Shown here in pieces: positions 6,265 to 13,672 of a stretch of DNA of 19,270 nucleotides. The position numbers and the translations under genes were made by a program. Each line of letters opens with the position of its first letter. Position 1 is the stretch's first letter. The notes under the pieces are model-generated. The model was not told the DNA's origin, did no database searches, and worked only from the letters and a program-made list of their open reading frames with translations. The stretch is from CAYPYI01 sp964415085 (GTDB lineage Bacteria > Bacillota > Clostridia > Tissierellales > Tissierellaceae), in assembly GCA_964415085.1 (NCBI GenBank), contig CAYPYI010000023.1:1-19270 (forward strand). The letters run 5' to 3'.

Positions 6265-8142
6265 TTACATAAGTTTAGATATATTTTCTACAAATCTTGT
6301 TGCATCTTCAATTTCTAATCCTTCTAGTAATCTTGCTTGATCTTTTAATAATTCTGTATACAGTTTAACTTTTTCAAAGTCTTCTTTATCAAAAGCCTCT
6401 TTTATTTTATCAAAGACTTTATGATTTGTATTAATTTCTAATACTTTTTCAGCCATAACCCCACCAGATTCTGGCATTTGACTTAATACTTTCTCCATTT
6501 CTATTGATATTTCTCCTTTTGATATCAAGCATACTGGAGAATCTTTAAGTCTATTTGAAGGCTCTACATCTATAATATCGTCTGATAAATATTCTTTCAT
6601 CTTATCAAATAATTCCTTATTATCTTTTTTTATTTCTTCTCTTTTTTCTTTTTCATCTTCGTCTATTTCTAAGTCACTATCTGAAACACTCATGAAAGTT
6701 TTACCATCATAATCAGCTAACACTTTTAATGCAAATTCGTCAACCTCATCATTTAAATAAAGAATTTCATACCCTTTATCTTTTAATAATTGAGTTTGTG
6801 GAGACTTGCTAATCTTATCTAAACTATCACCAGATGCATAGTATATGTGATTTTGATCATCTTTCATTCTTGAAACATATTCTTTTAAACTAACTAATTT
6901 TAAATCATTAGATGAGTAAAAAAGTAATAAATCTTCTAATATTTCTTTATTCATACCAAAGCCCATATAAGCTCCATATTTCAATTGCTTACCAAACCCT
7001 TTATAGAACTTTTCGTAATTTACTCTGTCATTTTCTAACATGTCTAAAAGTTCTTCTTTTATTTTGGTTTCAATTCTTTTCGCCATCAAAGCTAATTGTC
7101 TATCATTTTGAAGCATCTCTCTTGAAATATTTAAAGATAAATCTTCTGAGTCCACAACACCTTTTACAAAACTAAAGTAATCTGGTAAAAGTTCTTCTGC
7201 TTTTTCTTTTATTAATACCCCACTTGAATATAATTCTAGTCCCTTTTCATATTCAGTAGTATAATAGTTAAATATAGGTTCACTTGGAATATAAAGTAAA
7301 GCTTTATAACTCATATGACCATCTACAGAAAAATGTATATGTCTTAGTGGTTCATCAAAACCAAAATGTCTCTCTTTATAGAAGTTTATATAATCTTCAT
7401 CCGTAAGCTCATTTTTATTCTTTCTCCATATAGGTACCATTGAGTTTACAGTCTCAACTTCCTTATAAGTTTTCATCTCTTCTTCTTCATCATAATCATA
7501 TTTTGTAACTTCCATTTTTATTGGATATCTTATATAGTCTGAGTGTTTTTTTATAATATCTTTAATTCTATATTCATCTAAATATTCATCATATTCTACA
7601 TCCTCTGTGTTTTCTTTAATATGAAGAACTATTTCAGTACCTAAGTCCTCTTTGGTAGTTTCAGTTATTATATACCCATCTGAACCTTCAGATTCCCATT
7701 TAAAAGCTTTTTCACTATCGATTGATCTGGTAGTTACTTCAACCTTATCAGCAACCATAAATGCGGAATAGAATCCTACTCCAAACTGACCAATTATATC
7801 TATATTTTCATCTTTTTTCCCATCTAAATTTTCCTTAAAATTTAAAGATCCACTTTTAGCTATCACACCTAAGTTTTCTTCTAATTCTTTTTTTGTCATT
7901 CCTATTCCTGTATCAGTTATTTTTAATAATCTATTATCTTCATCAATGTCAATTTTTATAAAAAACTTATCTTTATCAAAGCTTATATTCTCATCAGTTA
8001 ATGATTTATAATATAATTTATCAATAGCATCAGATGCATTTGATATAAGCTCTCTTAAAAATATCTCCTTATTTGTATAAATTGAATTAATCATTAGGTC
8101 TAAAACTCTTTTTGATTCTGATTTAAACTCTATTTTTTCCAC
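6265..8142 (-). CDS. htpG: Molecular chaperone HtpG (Hsp90 family)
   Basis: ATP-dependent cytosolic chaperone of 625 residues, the usual length for bacterial HtpG. The N-terminal GHKL ATPase shows FLRELISNASDAIDKL (conserved catalytic Glu and Asn), DTGIGM and GQFGVGFYSAF. The middle domain has RHFGFDEPLRHIHFSVDG and SGVLIKEKAEELLPDYFSFVKGVVDSEDLSLNISREMLQ. The C-terminal dimerisation domain ends in ENISKLM. The start chosen is GTG at 8142 (VEKIEFKSESKR), which has GGAGAGAGG about 8 nt upstream. An in-frame GTG at 8175 lies inside the CIRCE operator and is rejected. The promoter and CIRCE just upstream point to HrcA heat-shock repression. The PLD-like gene follows closely. Confidence 0.97.
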   Translation of the reverse strand: MEKIEFKSESKRVLDLMINSIYTNKEIFLRELISNASDAIDKLYYKSLTDENISFDKDKFFIKIDIDEDNRLLKITDTGIGMTKKELEENLGVIAKSGSLNFKENLDGKKDENIDIIGQFGVGFYSAFMVADKVEVTTRSIDSEKAFKWESEGSDGYIITETTKEDLGTEIVLHIKENTEDVEYDEYLDEYRIKDIIKKHSDYIRYPIKMEVTKYDYDEEEEMKTYKEVETVNSMVPIWRKNKNELTDEDYINFYKERHFGFDEPLRHIHFSVDGHMSYKALLYIPSEPIFNYYTTEYEKGLELYSSGVLIKEKAEELLPDYFSFVKGVVDSEDLSLNISREMLQNDRQLALMAKRIETKIKEELLDMLENDRVNYEKFYKGFGKQLKYGAYMGFGMNKEILEDLLLFYSSNDLKLVSLKEYVSRMKDDQNHIYYASGDSLDKISKSPQTQLLKDKGYEILYLNDEVDEFALKVLADYDGKTFMSVSDSDLEIDEDEKEKREEIKKDNKELFDKMKEYLSDDIIDVEPSNRLKDSPVCLISKGEISIEMEKVLSQMPESGGVMAEKVLEINTNHKVFDKIKEAFDKEDFEKVKLYTELLKDQARLLEGLEIEDATRFVENISKLM

Positions 8143-8168
8143 AATTAATCCCTCTCTCCATAATTTTA

Positions 8169-8195
8169 TTAGCACTCTTCGAACTTGACTGCTAA
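8169..8195. promoter_or_regulatory. CIRCE operator (HrcA binding site) upstream of htpG
   Basis: TTAGCACTC (8169-8177), nine spacer bases, then GACTGCTAA (8187-8195). The CIRCE consensus is TTAGCACTC-N9-GAGTGCTAA, so the match is 17 of 18 with exact spacing; one base (C for G at 8189) departs. It covers the predicted htpG transcription start and lies between promoter and start codon, where HrcA binding would block initiation. Confidence 0.93.
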
Positions 8196-8199
8196 TATA

Positions 8200-8228
8200 T
8201 TTATAACATTTATTAAAACTTATGTCAA
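8200..8228 (-). promoter_or_regulatory. htpG promoter
   Basis: A perfect TTGACA (8228-8223), a 17-nt spacer and TATAAA (8205-8200), preceded by the extended -10 dinucleotide TG. The predicted start near 8193 lies inside the CIRCE element. It starts 11 nt past the terminator of the upstream operon, so htpG is an independent unit. Confidence 0.88.
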
Positions 8229-8238
8229 CTCAAGCAAG

Positions 8239-8269
8239 AAAAAAGACTAGTGAAAGTCTAGTCTTTTTT
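8239..8269. terminator. Intrinsic terminator ending the long minus-strand operon
   Basis: A 12-bp perfect stem (AAAAAAGACTAG, 8239-8250, with CTAGTCTTTTTT, 8258-8269) and a 7-nt loop; the T run is part of the arm. The TAG stop of the galactose-mutarotase-like gene lies inside the hairpin. It separates that operon from the htpG promoter. Confidence 0.88.
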
Positions 8270-9124
8270 TATAAATTTATATTCAGTTTTTGTTTCATAA
8301 GTATCTTTTATTCTTTTTCTATTTTTCTTAAGCAAATTTTCATCTATAAGATTTAAATCACAATGACTATCAAAGCATAAGCCACTATAATCATTTTTAT
8401 AATCTGGATTTAAGACTATAACTGGTTCTTTTGATCTAATTTTGACAATTATATCCTTGAATGAAAGCTTTATTGGCCACTGCTCATATTTATCAATTAT
8501 GTATGGATGAGGTGATTTATTTTCAGCATTTTCAAAATTTTCTTTAACTTTTATTTCTTTATTAAAATCATAAAAACTATTACTAACATTTACTATCTCA
8601 TCAGGCTTATCACTATCTTTACTTATAATTATTTCCTTGGATTTTAAGATTAATTTATGATCTAAAATATTTTTTTCTGCTGATATATTGAAGAAAGTAT
8701 TCTTAAGAGCTGTTATTGGTATACTACCTTTGCTTCCTCCCTTATAGGATATAATAAGAGAATCTTTTTTAAGTGTATATTGTAACTTATAAATGATATT
8801 TTCATTCTTCTTCCTATACTCAAATAAAATTACTTTTCTATCTATTTCTTCATGATAACTCTTCAATTGCCAAAAAACATTTTTATAAAGGTCACATCCA
8901 TAATATTTATAATTATCATCCTCAAAACATTCAATATATCTATTATCATCTAAATAGTCTTTGTAACTATCATATGAAAAAACTACATCTTCATTATTAA
9001 ACCTTAATTTATTTATAATCCCATTAAAATTTAACAATGACAAGTAAATATCATTATATGAAAAGCTATATTCCAAAATATCCTTACCATTTAACTGACC
9101 TAGTACATTTATACTCAATGGCAC
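8258..9124 (-). CDS. Divergent aldose 1-epimerase (galactose mutarotase)-like protein, probably altered active site
   Basis: A 288-residue protein without signal peptide. It follows the aldose 1-epimerase fold order: GIINKLRF near the N-terminus, TALKNTFFNIS aligning with TNHSYFNL, HKLILKSKEIIISKD aligning with HKLQ...LPVD, SFYDF with SFDFR, CFDSHCD with the ALESQ-FPD strand, and a final TKTEYKF matching the C-terminal TxYxF. The catalytic His of TNHxYFN appears as Asn and the catalytic Glu of the late strand as Asp, so ordinary mutarotase activity is doubtful. It may bind a sugar or act differently. The start is GTG at 9124, with AAGGAG 8-9 nt upstream. Last gene of the operon, after dinB. 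Confidence 0.7.
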   Translation of the reverse strand: MPLSINVLGQLNGKDILEYSFSYNDIYLSLLNFNGIINKLRFNNEDVVFSYDSYKDYLDDNRYIECFEDDNYKYYGCDLYKNVFWQLKSYHEEIDRKVILFEYRKKNENIIYKLQYTLKKDSLIISYKGGSKGSIPITALKNTFFNISAEKNILDHKLILKSKEIIISKDSDKPDEIVNVSNSFYDFNKEIKVKENFENAENKSPHPYIIDKYEQWPIKLSFKDIIVKIRSKEPVIVLNPDYKNDYSGLCFDSHCDLNLIDENLLKKNRKRIKDTYETKTEYKFIKKD

Positions 9125-9151
9125 TATATCATCTCCTTAAATGAATAATTG

Positions 9152-10216
9152 CTAATTATTAAAAATAGATAATTGCTTTAATTGATACTCTGTTAAGTTA
9201 GATATTGTAAGACCTATTAATCTTATTTCTTTTTTTATATTTAACTCATTAAATAGCATTATCGCTGTATAGTATATTGTATCAAATGAGGCTGTATCAT
9301 TTATAAGTGTCTTACTTCTTGTTGTTACTTTAAAATCCTTATCTTTAACTTTTACAGTTATTGTTCTACCAAATAATCCTTTTCTATTTAGCCCATCTGA
9401 GATTTCTTTAGCAAACTCTTTTAAATACACTTTTAATAGCCCTAAATCTAAAGTTGATTCTTTTAATGTTCTTTCTGTACCAAGTGATTTTCTTTCTCTA
9501 TTTATATTTATTTCTCTATTATCTACACCTCTTATCCTTTTATATATCTCTCTTCCAGCTTTTCCAAACATATCTTCTAAAAATTCTTCATCAAGAGAAT
9601 ATAAATCTTTTACAGTGTAAATACCAATACTATTTAATCTATTTGCTGATTTCGGACCTATTCCATGAATTTTTTCAACTTTTAGTGGTAAAAGAATCTC
9701 TGGTAACATTGTTTTATCAATTATGGTTATTCCATTAGGCTTTTGCCAATCAGAAGCTAGCTTTGCTAAAAATTTATTATATGAAATTCCAATTGACATG
9801 GTTAATTTTGTTTCCTCATATACTTTATCCTTTATTTTTCTAGCTAACACTAAAGGATCTTCACTAATACTTGATATATCCATATAAGCTTCATCTATAG
9901 AAACAGGCTCCACCAGATCTGTAAATGAGTATAAAACCTCAAATACTTCTTTAGACGCCTCTGAGTATCTATCCTTTCTTGTAGGAAGATAAATCCCATG
10001 AGGACATTTTTGTTTAGCTAAAAATATGGGCATTGCTGAATGAATCCCATATTTTCTAGCCTTATAGTTTGCTGTAGTAACAATACCTGAATCACTTTTT
10101 CCACCAACAATTACAGGATAATTCCTAATGCTAGGATTATCAACTTCTTCTACAGAAGCATAAAATGCATCCATATCTATGTGGAATATTTTTAAATCAT
10201 TTAAATTGTTACTCAT
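9152..10216 (-). CDS. dinB: DNA polymerase IV (Y-family, translesion)
   Basis: Error-prone translesion polymerase of 354 residues. Palm metal ligands are in FHIDMDAFYASVE (Asp14, Asp16; Tyr19 at the steric-gate position) and SIDEAY (Asp108, Glu109). Fingers residues VTTANYKARKYGI follow the usual order. The helix-hairpin-helix KIHGIGPKSANRL (182-194) and a little-finger domain come next. The extreme C-terminus QLSIF (348-352) matches the beta-clamp binding motif, so the protein is complete. The ATG at 10216 has AGGTGG 9 nt upstream. It lies between apt and the mutarotase-like gene. No LexA-type operator is seen in the short gap before it, so SOS control would have to act at the operon promoter, which is outside the window. 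Confidence 0.97.
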   Translation of the reverse strand: MSNNLNDLKIFHIDMDAFYASVEEVDNPSIRNYPVIVGGKSDSGIVTTANYKARKYGIHSAMPIFLAKQKCPHGIYLPTRKDRYSEASKEVFEVLYSFTDLVEPVSIDEAYMDISSISEDPLVLARKIKDKVYEETKLTMSIGISYNKFLAKLASDWQKPNGITIIDKTMLPEILLPLKVEKIHGIGPKSANRLNSIGIYTVKDLYSLDEEFLEDMFGKAGREIYKRIRGVDNREININRERKSLGTERTLKESTLDLGLLKVYLKEFAKEISDGLNRKGLFGRTITVKVKDKDFKVTTRSKTLINDTASFDTIYYTAIMLFNELNIKKEIRLIGLTISNLTEYQLKQLSIFNN

Positions 10217-10236
10217 ATAAATCAGCCACCTAGTTT

Positions 10237-10755
10237 CTAAATATCATATTTTACTAAAGAGTTAATATCATATTTTTCTAATCCTTTTCTTCCTTCTAAT
10301 GACTCTAACTCTATTAAAAATTCTAATCCAACAACATTGCCACCTAATTGTTCAATCATTTTTACTGCAGATTTAACGGTTCCACCAGTTGCTAGTAAAT
10401 CATCAACTATTGCTACATTCTTTCCTGGTTCAATGGCATCTTTGTGTATTTCCAAAGTGTTTGTACCATATTCTAGTTCATATTCCTCAATTAATGTATC
10501 TCCTGGTAATTTCCCAGGTTTTCTAACAGGAACAAATCCTGCATTTAATCCATAGGCAACAGCTGATCCAAATAAAAATCCTCTTGCCTCAGGACCAACT
10601 ATATAGTCTACATTTTTATCTTTTAAATTTTCTACAAACTTATCAACTGCATATTTAAAAGCTTTACTATCTTTCGTTAATGTTGTTACATCTTTAAAAC
10701 TAATACCCTTTACTGGAAAATCCTCAATTACTCTTATTTTTGATTTTAAGTCCAC
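10237..10755 (-). CDS. apt: Adenine phosphoribosyltransferase
   Basis: Purine salvage enzyme converting adenine and PRPP to AMP and pyrophosphate, cytosolic. At 172 residues it has the standard length. The N-terminal IRVIEDFPVKGISFKDVTTL is typical of Apt. VGPEARGFLFGSAVAY and PVRKPGKLPGDTLIEEYELEYG (the flexible hood) follow. The PRPP-binding motif VAIVDDLLATGGT carries the two acidic residues. The start is GTG at 10755, with GGAGG 7 nt upstream. It follows the exchanger gene by 22 nt. In many Clostridia apt sits before relA, but here dinB follows. Confidence 0.97.
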   Translation of the reverse strand: MDLKSKIRVIEDFPVKGISFKDVTTLTKDSKAFKYAVDKFVENLKDKNVDYIVGPEARGFLFGSAVAYGLNAGFVPVRKPGKLPGDTLIEEYELEYGTNTLEIHKDAIEPGKNVAIVDDLLATGGTVKSAVKMIEQLGGNVVGLEFLIELESLEGRKGLEKYDINSLVKYDI

Positions 10756-10777
10756 TTTTGTACCTCCAAATATTTTT

Positions 10778-11776
10778 TTACATCCATAAGAAATTTAATA
10801 TTAAATATATAAAATATATACTTAGTAAAATAATACCTTCTTTTTTTGTAATTTGTTTATCTTTTTTATTAATAAAAAAATGAAATAAAAATATTATTAT
10901 TAGCATTGTTGGGAATTGTAATTTATAAAAAATATCAGCAATATTTAAACCTGTCTTACTAACTGTTGCTGAAGCACCTATTACAAATAAAACATTTAAA
11001 ATATTAGCACCTATAATATTTCCTACAGCCAATTCTCCATATCCTTTTCTAACTGCTGTTACTGATGTTATAAGTTCTGGTAAACTTGTACCAAATGCAA
11101 TTAATGTTGCAGCTATAACACTTTGTGGTATACCTATTCTTGTAGCTACAATTTCTACACTTGGTATTAATATTTTAGATGAAGCTATTACAATAAATAA
11201 TCCTAATATCATCATTAGTATCTGACTTATAATGCTATCTTCTACTTCCTCATAGCTATCATCATATTCTACATCACTTTTTTTACTCCATGATATTGTA
11301 ACTATAGTATACACTACTAAAAGTATTAATAGAAATATTCCCATGAGCCTAGATATATTGCTGCCACCAAAAATTCTTAAACTAAGTATAAATAATGTTA
11401 TAACTGAAAGAAGTTGCACTTTGCCTTGTCTATCTACAACTTCTTTTTCTACAGGTACAAACCCAACTATAGATACAATTCCAATTATTAAAGCTGTGTT
11501 GGTAATTATTGACCCTACAGCATTTCCTATTGCCATATCAGAAAATCCTCTTAATGATGCAGCCACAGAGACTGTTACTTCTGGTATGGTTGTTCCTAAA
11601 CTTACTATTGTTGCTCCTATTATTGTTTTAGATACTCCCCAACTTACTGATATTTTAACCGCTTCTTCAACTAAAATATCTGCTCCTTTTCCAAGTGTAT
11701 TAAGTGTAATTACTATTACTACAAATAGCAATATGGTTGGTAAGTTTTCTAATAATGAAAAAATTATTTCGTCCAT
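10778..11776 (-). CDS. Calcium/sodium antiporter, CaCA family (YrbG-like)
   Basis: Integral membrane cation exchanger of 332 residues with about ten helices. It has the two inverted alpha-repeats of the family. The first, GATIVSLGTTIPEVTVSV (54-71), continues into AIGNAVGSIITNTALIIG; the second, AATLIAFGTSLPELITSV (222-239), continues into AVGNIIGANILNVLFVIG. Each carries the ion-binding Glu (Glu66, Glu234). A short acidic loop (about 167-182) separates the two halves. Such proteins exchange Ca2+ for Na+ or K+; which ions are moved here cannot be told. The ATG at 11776 has GGAG 6-7 nt upstream. It follows barstar by 21 nt. Confidence 0.93.
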   Translation of the reverse strand: MDEIIFSLLENLPTILLFVVIVITLNTLGKGADILVEEAVKISVSWGVSKTIIGATIVSLGTTIPEVTVSVAASLRGFSDMAIGNAVGSIITNTALIIGIVSIVGFVPVEKEVVDRQGKVQLLSVITLFILSLRIFGGSNISRLMGIFLLILLVVYTIVTISWSKKSDVEYDDSYEEVEDSIISQILMMILGLFIVIASSKILIPSVEIVATRIGIPQSVIAATLIAFGTSLPELITSVTAVRKGYGELAVGNIIGANILNVLFVIGASATVSKTGLNIADIFYKLQFPTMLIIIFLFHFFINKKDKQITKKEGIILLSIYFIYLILNFLWM

Positions 11777-11797
11777 TCTAGTCTCCTTAAAATTAAA

Positions 11798-12073
11798 TTA
11801 AAAACATCCATCACTCATAAAATTAATGTTTTCTTGTTCAAATGCTAAATCCCTAAATAACTCCAATAACATATTACCATATTCTCCAAGCTTATTTAAC
11901 ATGTAGTTACTATTGATAAGAATTATTTCTACTTGTTCATTTAATGAAGTCAGTTCATCCCATAGAGCATCTAAATTTTCACCATAATACTCTGACAAAT
12001 CAAAACTTTGTTTTAAATATAAATGTAAATTTTCTTTGTTATCCATTTTATAACCATCTAATATTACTCTCAT
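11798..12073 (-). CDS. Barstar-family ribonuclease inhibitor
   Basis: Small cytosolic inhibitor that plugs the active site of barnase-type RNases, 91 residues from the chosen start. The binding helix YYGENLDALWDELT is nearly identical to barstar, and Tyr29, Asp35, Trp38 and Asp39 fall at the same numbers as in B. amyloliquefaciens barstar. The start is ATG at 12073 (MRVILDGYKM), with GGAG 9 nt upstream; a longer frame begins inside the RNase gene but would add residues that barstar lacks. The start lies one base after the TGA of the barnase gene, so the pair is translationally coupled, as expected for a toxin and its inhibitor. Confidence 0.95.
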   Translation of the reverse strand: MRVILDGYKMDNKENLHLYLKQSFDLSEYYGENLDALWDELTSLNEQVEIILINSNYMLNKLGEYGNMLLELFRDLAFEQENINFMSDGCF

Positions 12074-12074
12074 A

Positions 12075-12569
12075 TCATTCATCTCCAAACAATTTAGTAA
12101 ATGATTTATAATGATCATTAGTATAATAAATCAATCCATCATTAGAAAATACAATACGTTCTGGTCCTCTTCTACCACCTGAATAATTAACATCACATTC
12201 ATAATATACTCGATTTTTTTCTTTAGGCAATAACCCTTCTCTATTTCCAAATTTATCTCCACCAATTGCATGATTAGGCGCGATATCCCATAAATTACCA
12301 TCTTTAGCAATCCATCCTAGGTCTTTTGCCTCTTTTTTAGTAAGAAAATTACTTGGTAGTTTTCCATATAGTTTAATATATTCTGCTACACTTTCGTGAT
12401 CTAAATACTGTTTATCTTCCTTGATAGCTTCTTCTTGCTCTACCTCATTACTAGGAACATTTTCATCATTATTATCATTTATTTGTATATTAATACAAGA
12501 TGTAAGTGATATTAATAATGATAAAATTAAAAGTAGTCCTAGTATTTTATTTAAGTTTTTTCTCATCAT
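12075..12569 (-). CDS. Barnase-family ribonuclease with lipoprotein signal peptide
   Basis: Guanyl-preferring extracellular RNase of 164 residues. The mature domain (about 56-161) follows barnase closely: SVAEYIKLYGKLPSNFLTKKEA, GGDKFGNREGLLP, YYECDVNYSGG and TNDHYKSFTKLF. The catalytic residues are Glu124, Arg138 and His153, with the same spacing (14 and 15) as Glu73, Arg87 and His102 of barnase. The signal peptide ends in LTSC (lipobox, Cys25), followed by an acidic linker (about 31-55), so the enzyme is probably tethered to the outer face of the membrane rather than freely secreted. Two ATGs are in tandem; the second (12566) has better spacing from the ribosome binding site. The barstar gene follows at once. 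Confidence 0.95.
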   Translation of the reverse strand: MMRKNLNKILGLLLILSLLISLTSCINIQINDNNDENVPSNEVEQEEAIKEDKQYLDHESVAEYIKLYGKLPSNFLTKKEAKDLGWIAKDGNLWDIAPNHAIGGDKFGNREGLLPKEKNRVYYECDVNYSGGRRGPERIVFSNDGLIYYTNDHYKSFTKLFGDE

Positions 12570-12577
12570 ATCCCCCT

Positions 12578-13093
12578 CTAACCATTTAGTATCCTTTTAT
12601 GTATTAAGTTTCTTTCTAATTCAAAGTGGGCTATGGTTTCTTTTTCCAATTCTTTTAGCTTAAGATACATATTATCAAATGCTGAATGCTCTTTTGTACC
12701 CCTTGTATAATCATATGTAAGTCTTTTTATTTCTTTAATATCAAATTCAATCTGATTATTATATTTCTCAATTTTTTCTATTTCTTTAAGTATTAGTTGT
12801 CTTAATTCCTTATCTTTAGTACTTTCATATTCTTTAATATGCAGAAATATAGATCTTTCTTCCTTAACCATGTGTATTTCAAAATTAGTCTTTAAATCAT
12901 TAAAAGCTATATATAACTTTTCTAAGAAAAAATCATATTCTGTTGAATAAACCTCAAACAGTGAAAACATCTCATCATTTATTCTTTTAAGTCCATCCTT
13001 TAAAAAAGCATGATGTCTTTTAAAAATATAATTAATTAATTCATTATTTGTAAGCTCATCAAAATTTATTATTAAATCACTCGTACTTAACAT
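12578..13093 (-). CDS. RIC/hemerythrin-domain-like protein with incomplete iron ligands
   Basis: A 171-residue helical protein resembling the C-terminal hemerythrin domain of the iron-sulfur repair proteins ScdA/YtfE. Matches are LINYIFKRHHAFLKDGLKRI (helix 1, His27/His28), IHMVKEERSIF (His74, Glu78/79) and LKELEKETIAHFELERNLI (His156, Glu160). The N-terminal Cys domain of ScdA is absent. The middle helix, which normally carries EH or HD, reads NNQIEFDIKEIKRLTYDY with no histidine, and the last H-x-H-x-x-x-E appears as HFELE. A normal di-iron centre is therefore uncertain. The start chosen is ATG at 13093, with AAGGA 9 nt upstream; a longer frame begins within the preceding gene. It lies 4 nt after the prepilin peptidase. 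Confidence 0.68.
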   Translation of the reverse strand: MLSTSDLIINFDELTNNELINYIFKRHHAFLKDGLKRINDEMFSLFEVYSTEYDFFLEKLYIAFNDLKTNFEIHMVKEERSIFLHIKEYESTKDKELRQLILKEIEKIEKYNNQIEFDIKEIKRLTYDYTRGTKEHSAFDNMYLKLKELEKETIAHFELERNLIHKRILNG

Positions 13094-13097
13094 TAAT

Positions 13098-13625
13098 TCA
13101 CATCCTTTCATATAGTAAACTAAAAATTAACCCTAAGTTTATAAACGGTAAAAACTTAATATATCTTTCATTATATTTCAAAGTAATCACATTAAACATA
13201 TAATAAACAAGAGAAAATAAACTAGCAAAAAATATAGTCAAGATAAATATCTTATATCCAAATAAAAAATTTATAATTGATATAAGTTTTATATCTGCTC
13301 CTCCTATTTTATCATTAAATTTATGATATATAAAATATAATAGAATAAACATAAATATTCCATTATACAAATTAAAAAGACATATTAAATCTTTTTGTAT
13401 AAGGGAATATACTGATATAAAAACTATTAATTTTAAAAAAGCTTTATCTTCAACTTCAAAATATAATATATCGTAGCTAGATAAAATCATAAGTATAAAA
13501 AACAAAAATTTATAAAACACTCCACAATTAATTTTTATAGTTAATAAATAATACATATAATTGACTTTAAATATATATATCTTTTTATCATTATTTAACT
13601 TAATTATGTCAACATATCTTAACAT
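13098..13625 (-). CDS. Prepilin peptidase (type IV leader peptidase, A24 family), short form
   Basis: Integral membrane aspartyl protease that removes prepilin leader peptides; 175 residues with about five or six hydrophobic helices from residue 38. The A24 motif IGGADIKL (107-114) supplies Asp111. The first catalytic Asp is probably Asp79 in SLIQKDLICL. The N-methyltransferase/zinc domain of full PilD is missing, so it is a short, archaeal-like or TadV-like form. The ATG at 13625 has GGAG only 2 nt away, weaker than its neighbours. It lies downstream of the M23 peptidase and PilT-like genes, which supports a pilus role. The sequence is divergent and recognised mainly by the GxxDxK motif and topology. 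Confidence 0.78.
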   Translation of the reverse strand: MLRYVDIIKLNNDKKIYIFKVNYMYYLLTIKINCGVFYKFLFFILMILSSYDILYFEVEDKAFLKLIVFISVYSLIQKDLICLFNLYNGIFMFILLYFIYHKFNDKIGGADIKLISIINFLFGYKIFILTIFFASLFSLVYYMFNVITLKYNERYIKFLPFINLGLIFSLLYERM

Positions 13626-13646
13626 GACTCCTATAACTAAAAATAA

Positions 13647-13672
13647 GAGTAGAATTTTAATAATATCTACTC
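13647..13672 (-). terminator. Possible weak terminator or attenuator after the M23 peptidase gene
   Basis: Minus-strand hairpin of 7 bp (GAGTAGA, 13647-13653, with TCTACTC, 13666-13672) and a 12-nt loop, followed by TTATTTTTA. It abuts the M23 stop codon and lies in the largest gap (47 nt) of the operon. The stem is short and the loop long, so it would probably reduce rather than stop transcription into the prepilin peptidase. Confidence 0.4.

Noticed and set aside
8143..8175. An N-terminal extension of HtpG beginning at the GTG at 8175.
   Set aside because: It starts inside the CIRCE operator and adds residues absent from HtpG proteins; GTG at 8142 has a good ribosome binding site.
11343..11801. 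A 152-codon plus-strand frame opposite the Ca2+/Na+ exchanger.
   Set aside because: It is antisense to a clearly homologous membrane protein and shows no family match or ribosome binding site.
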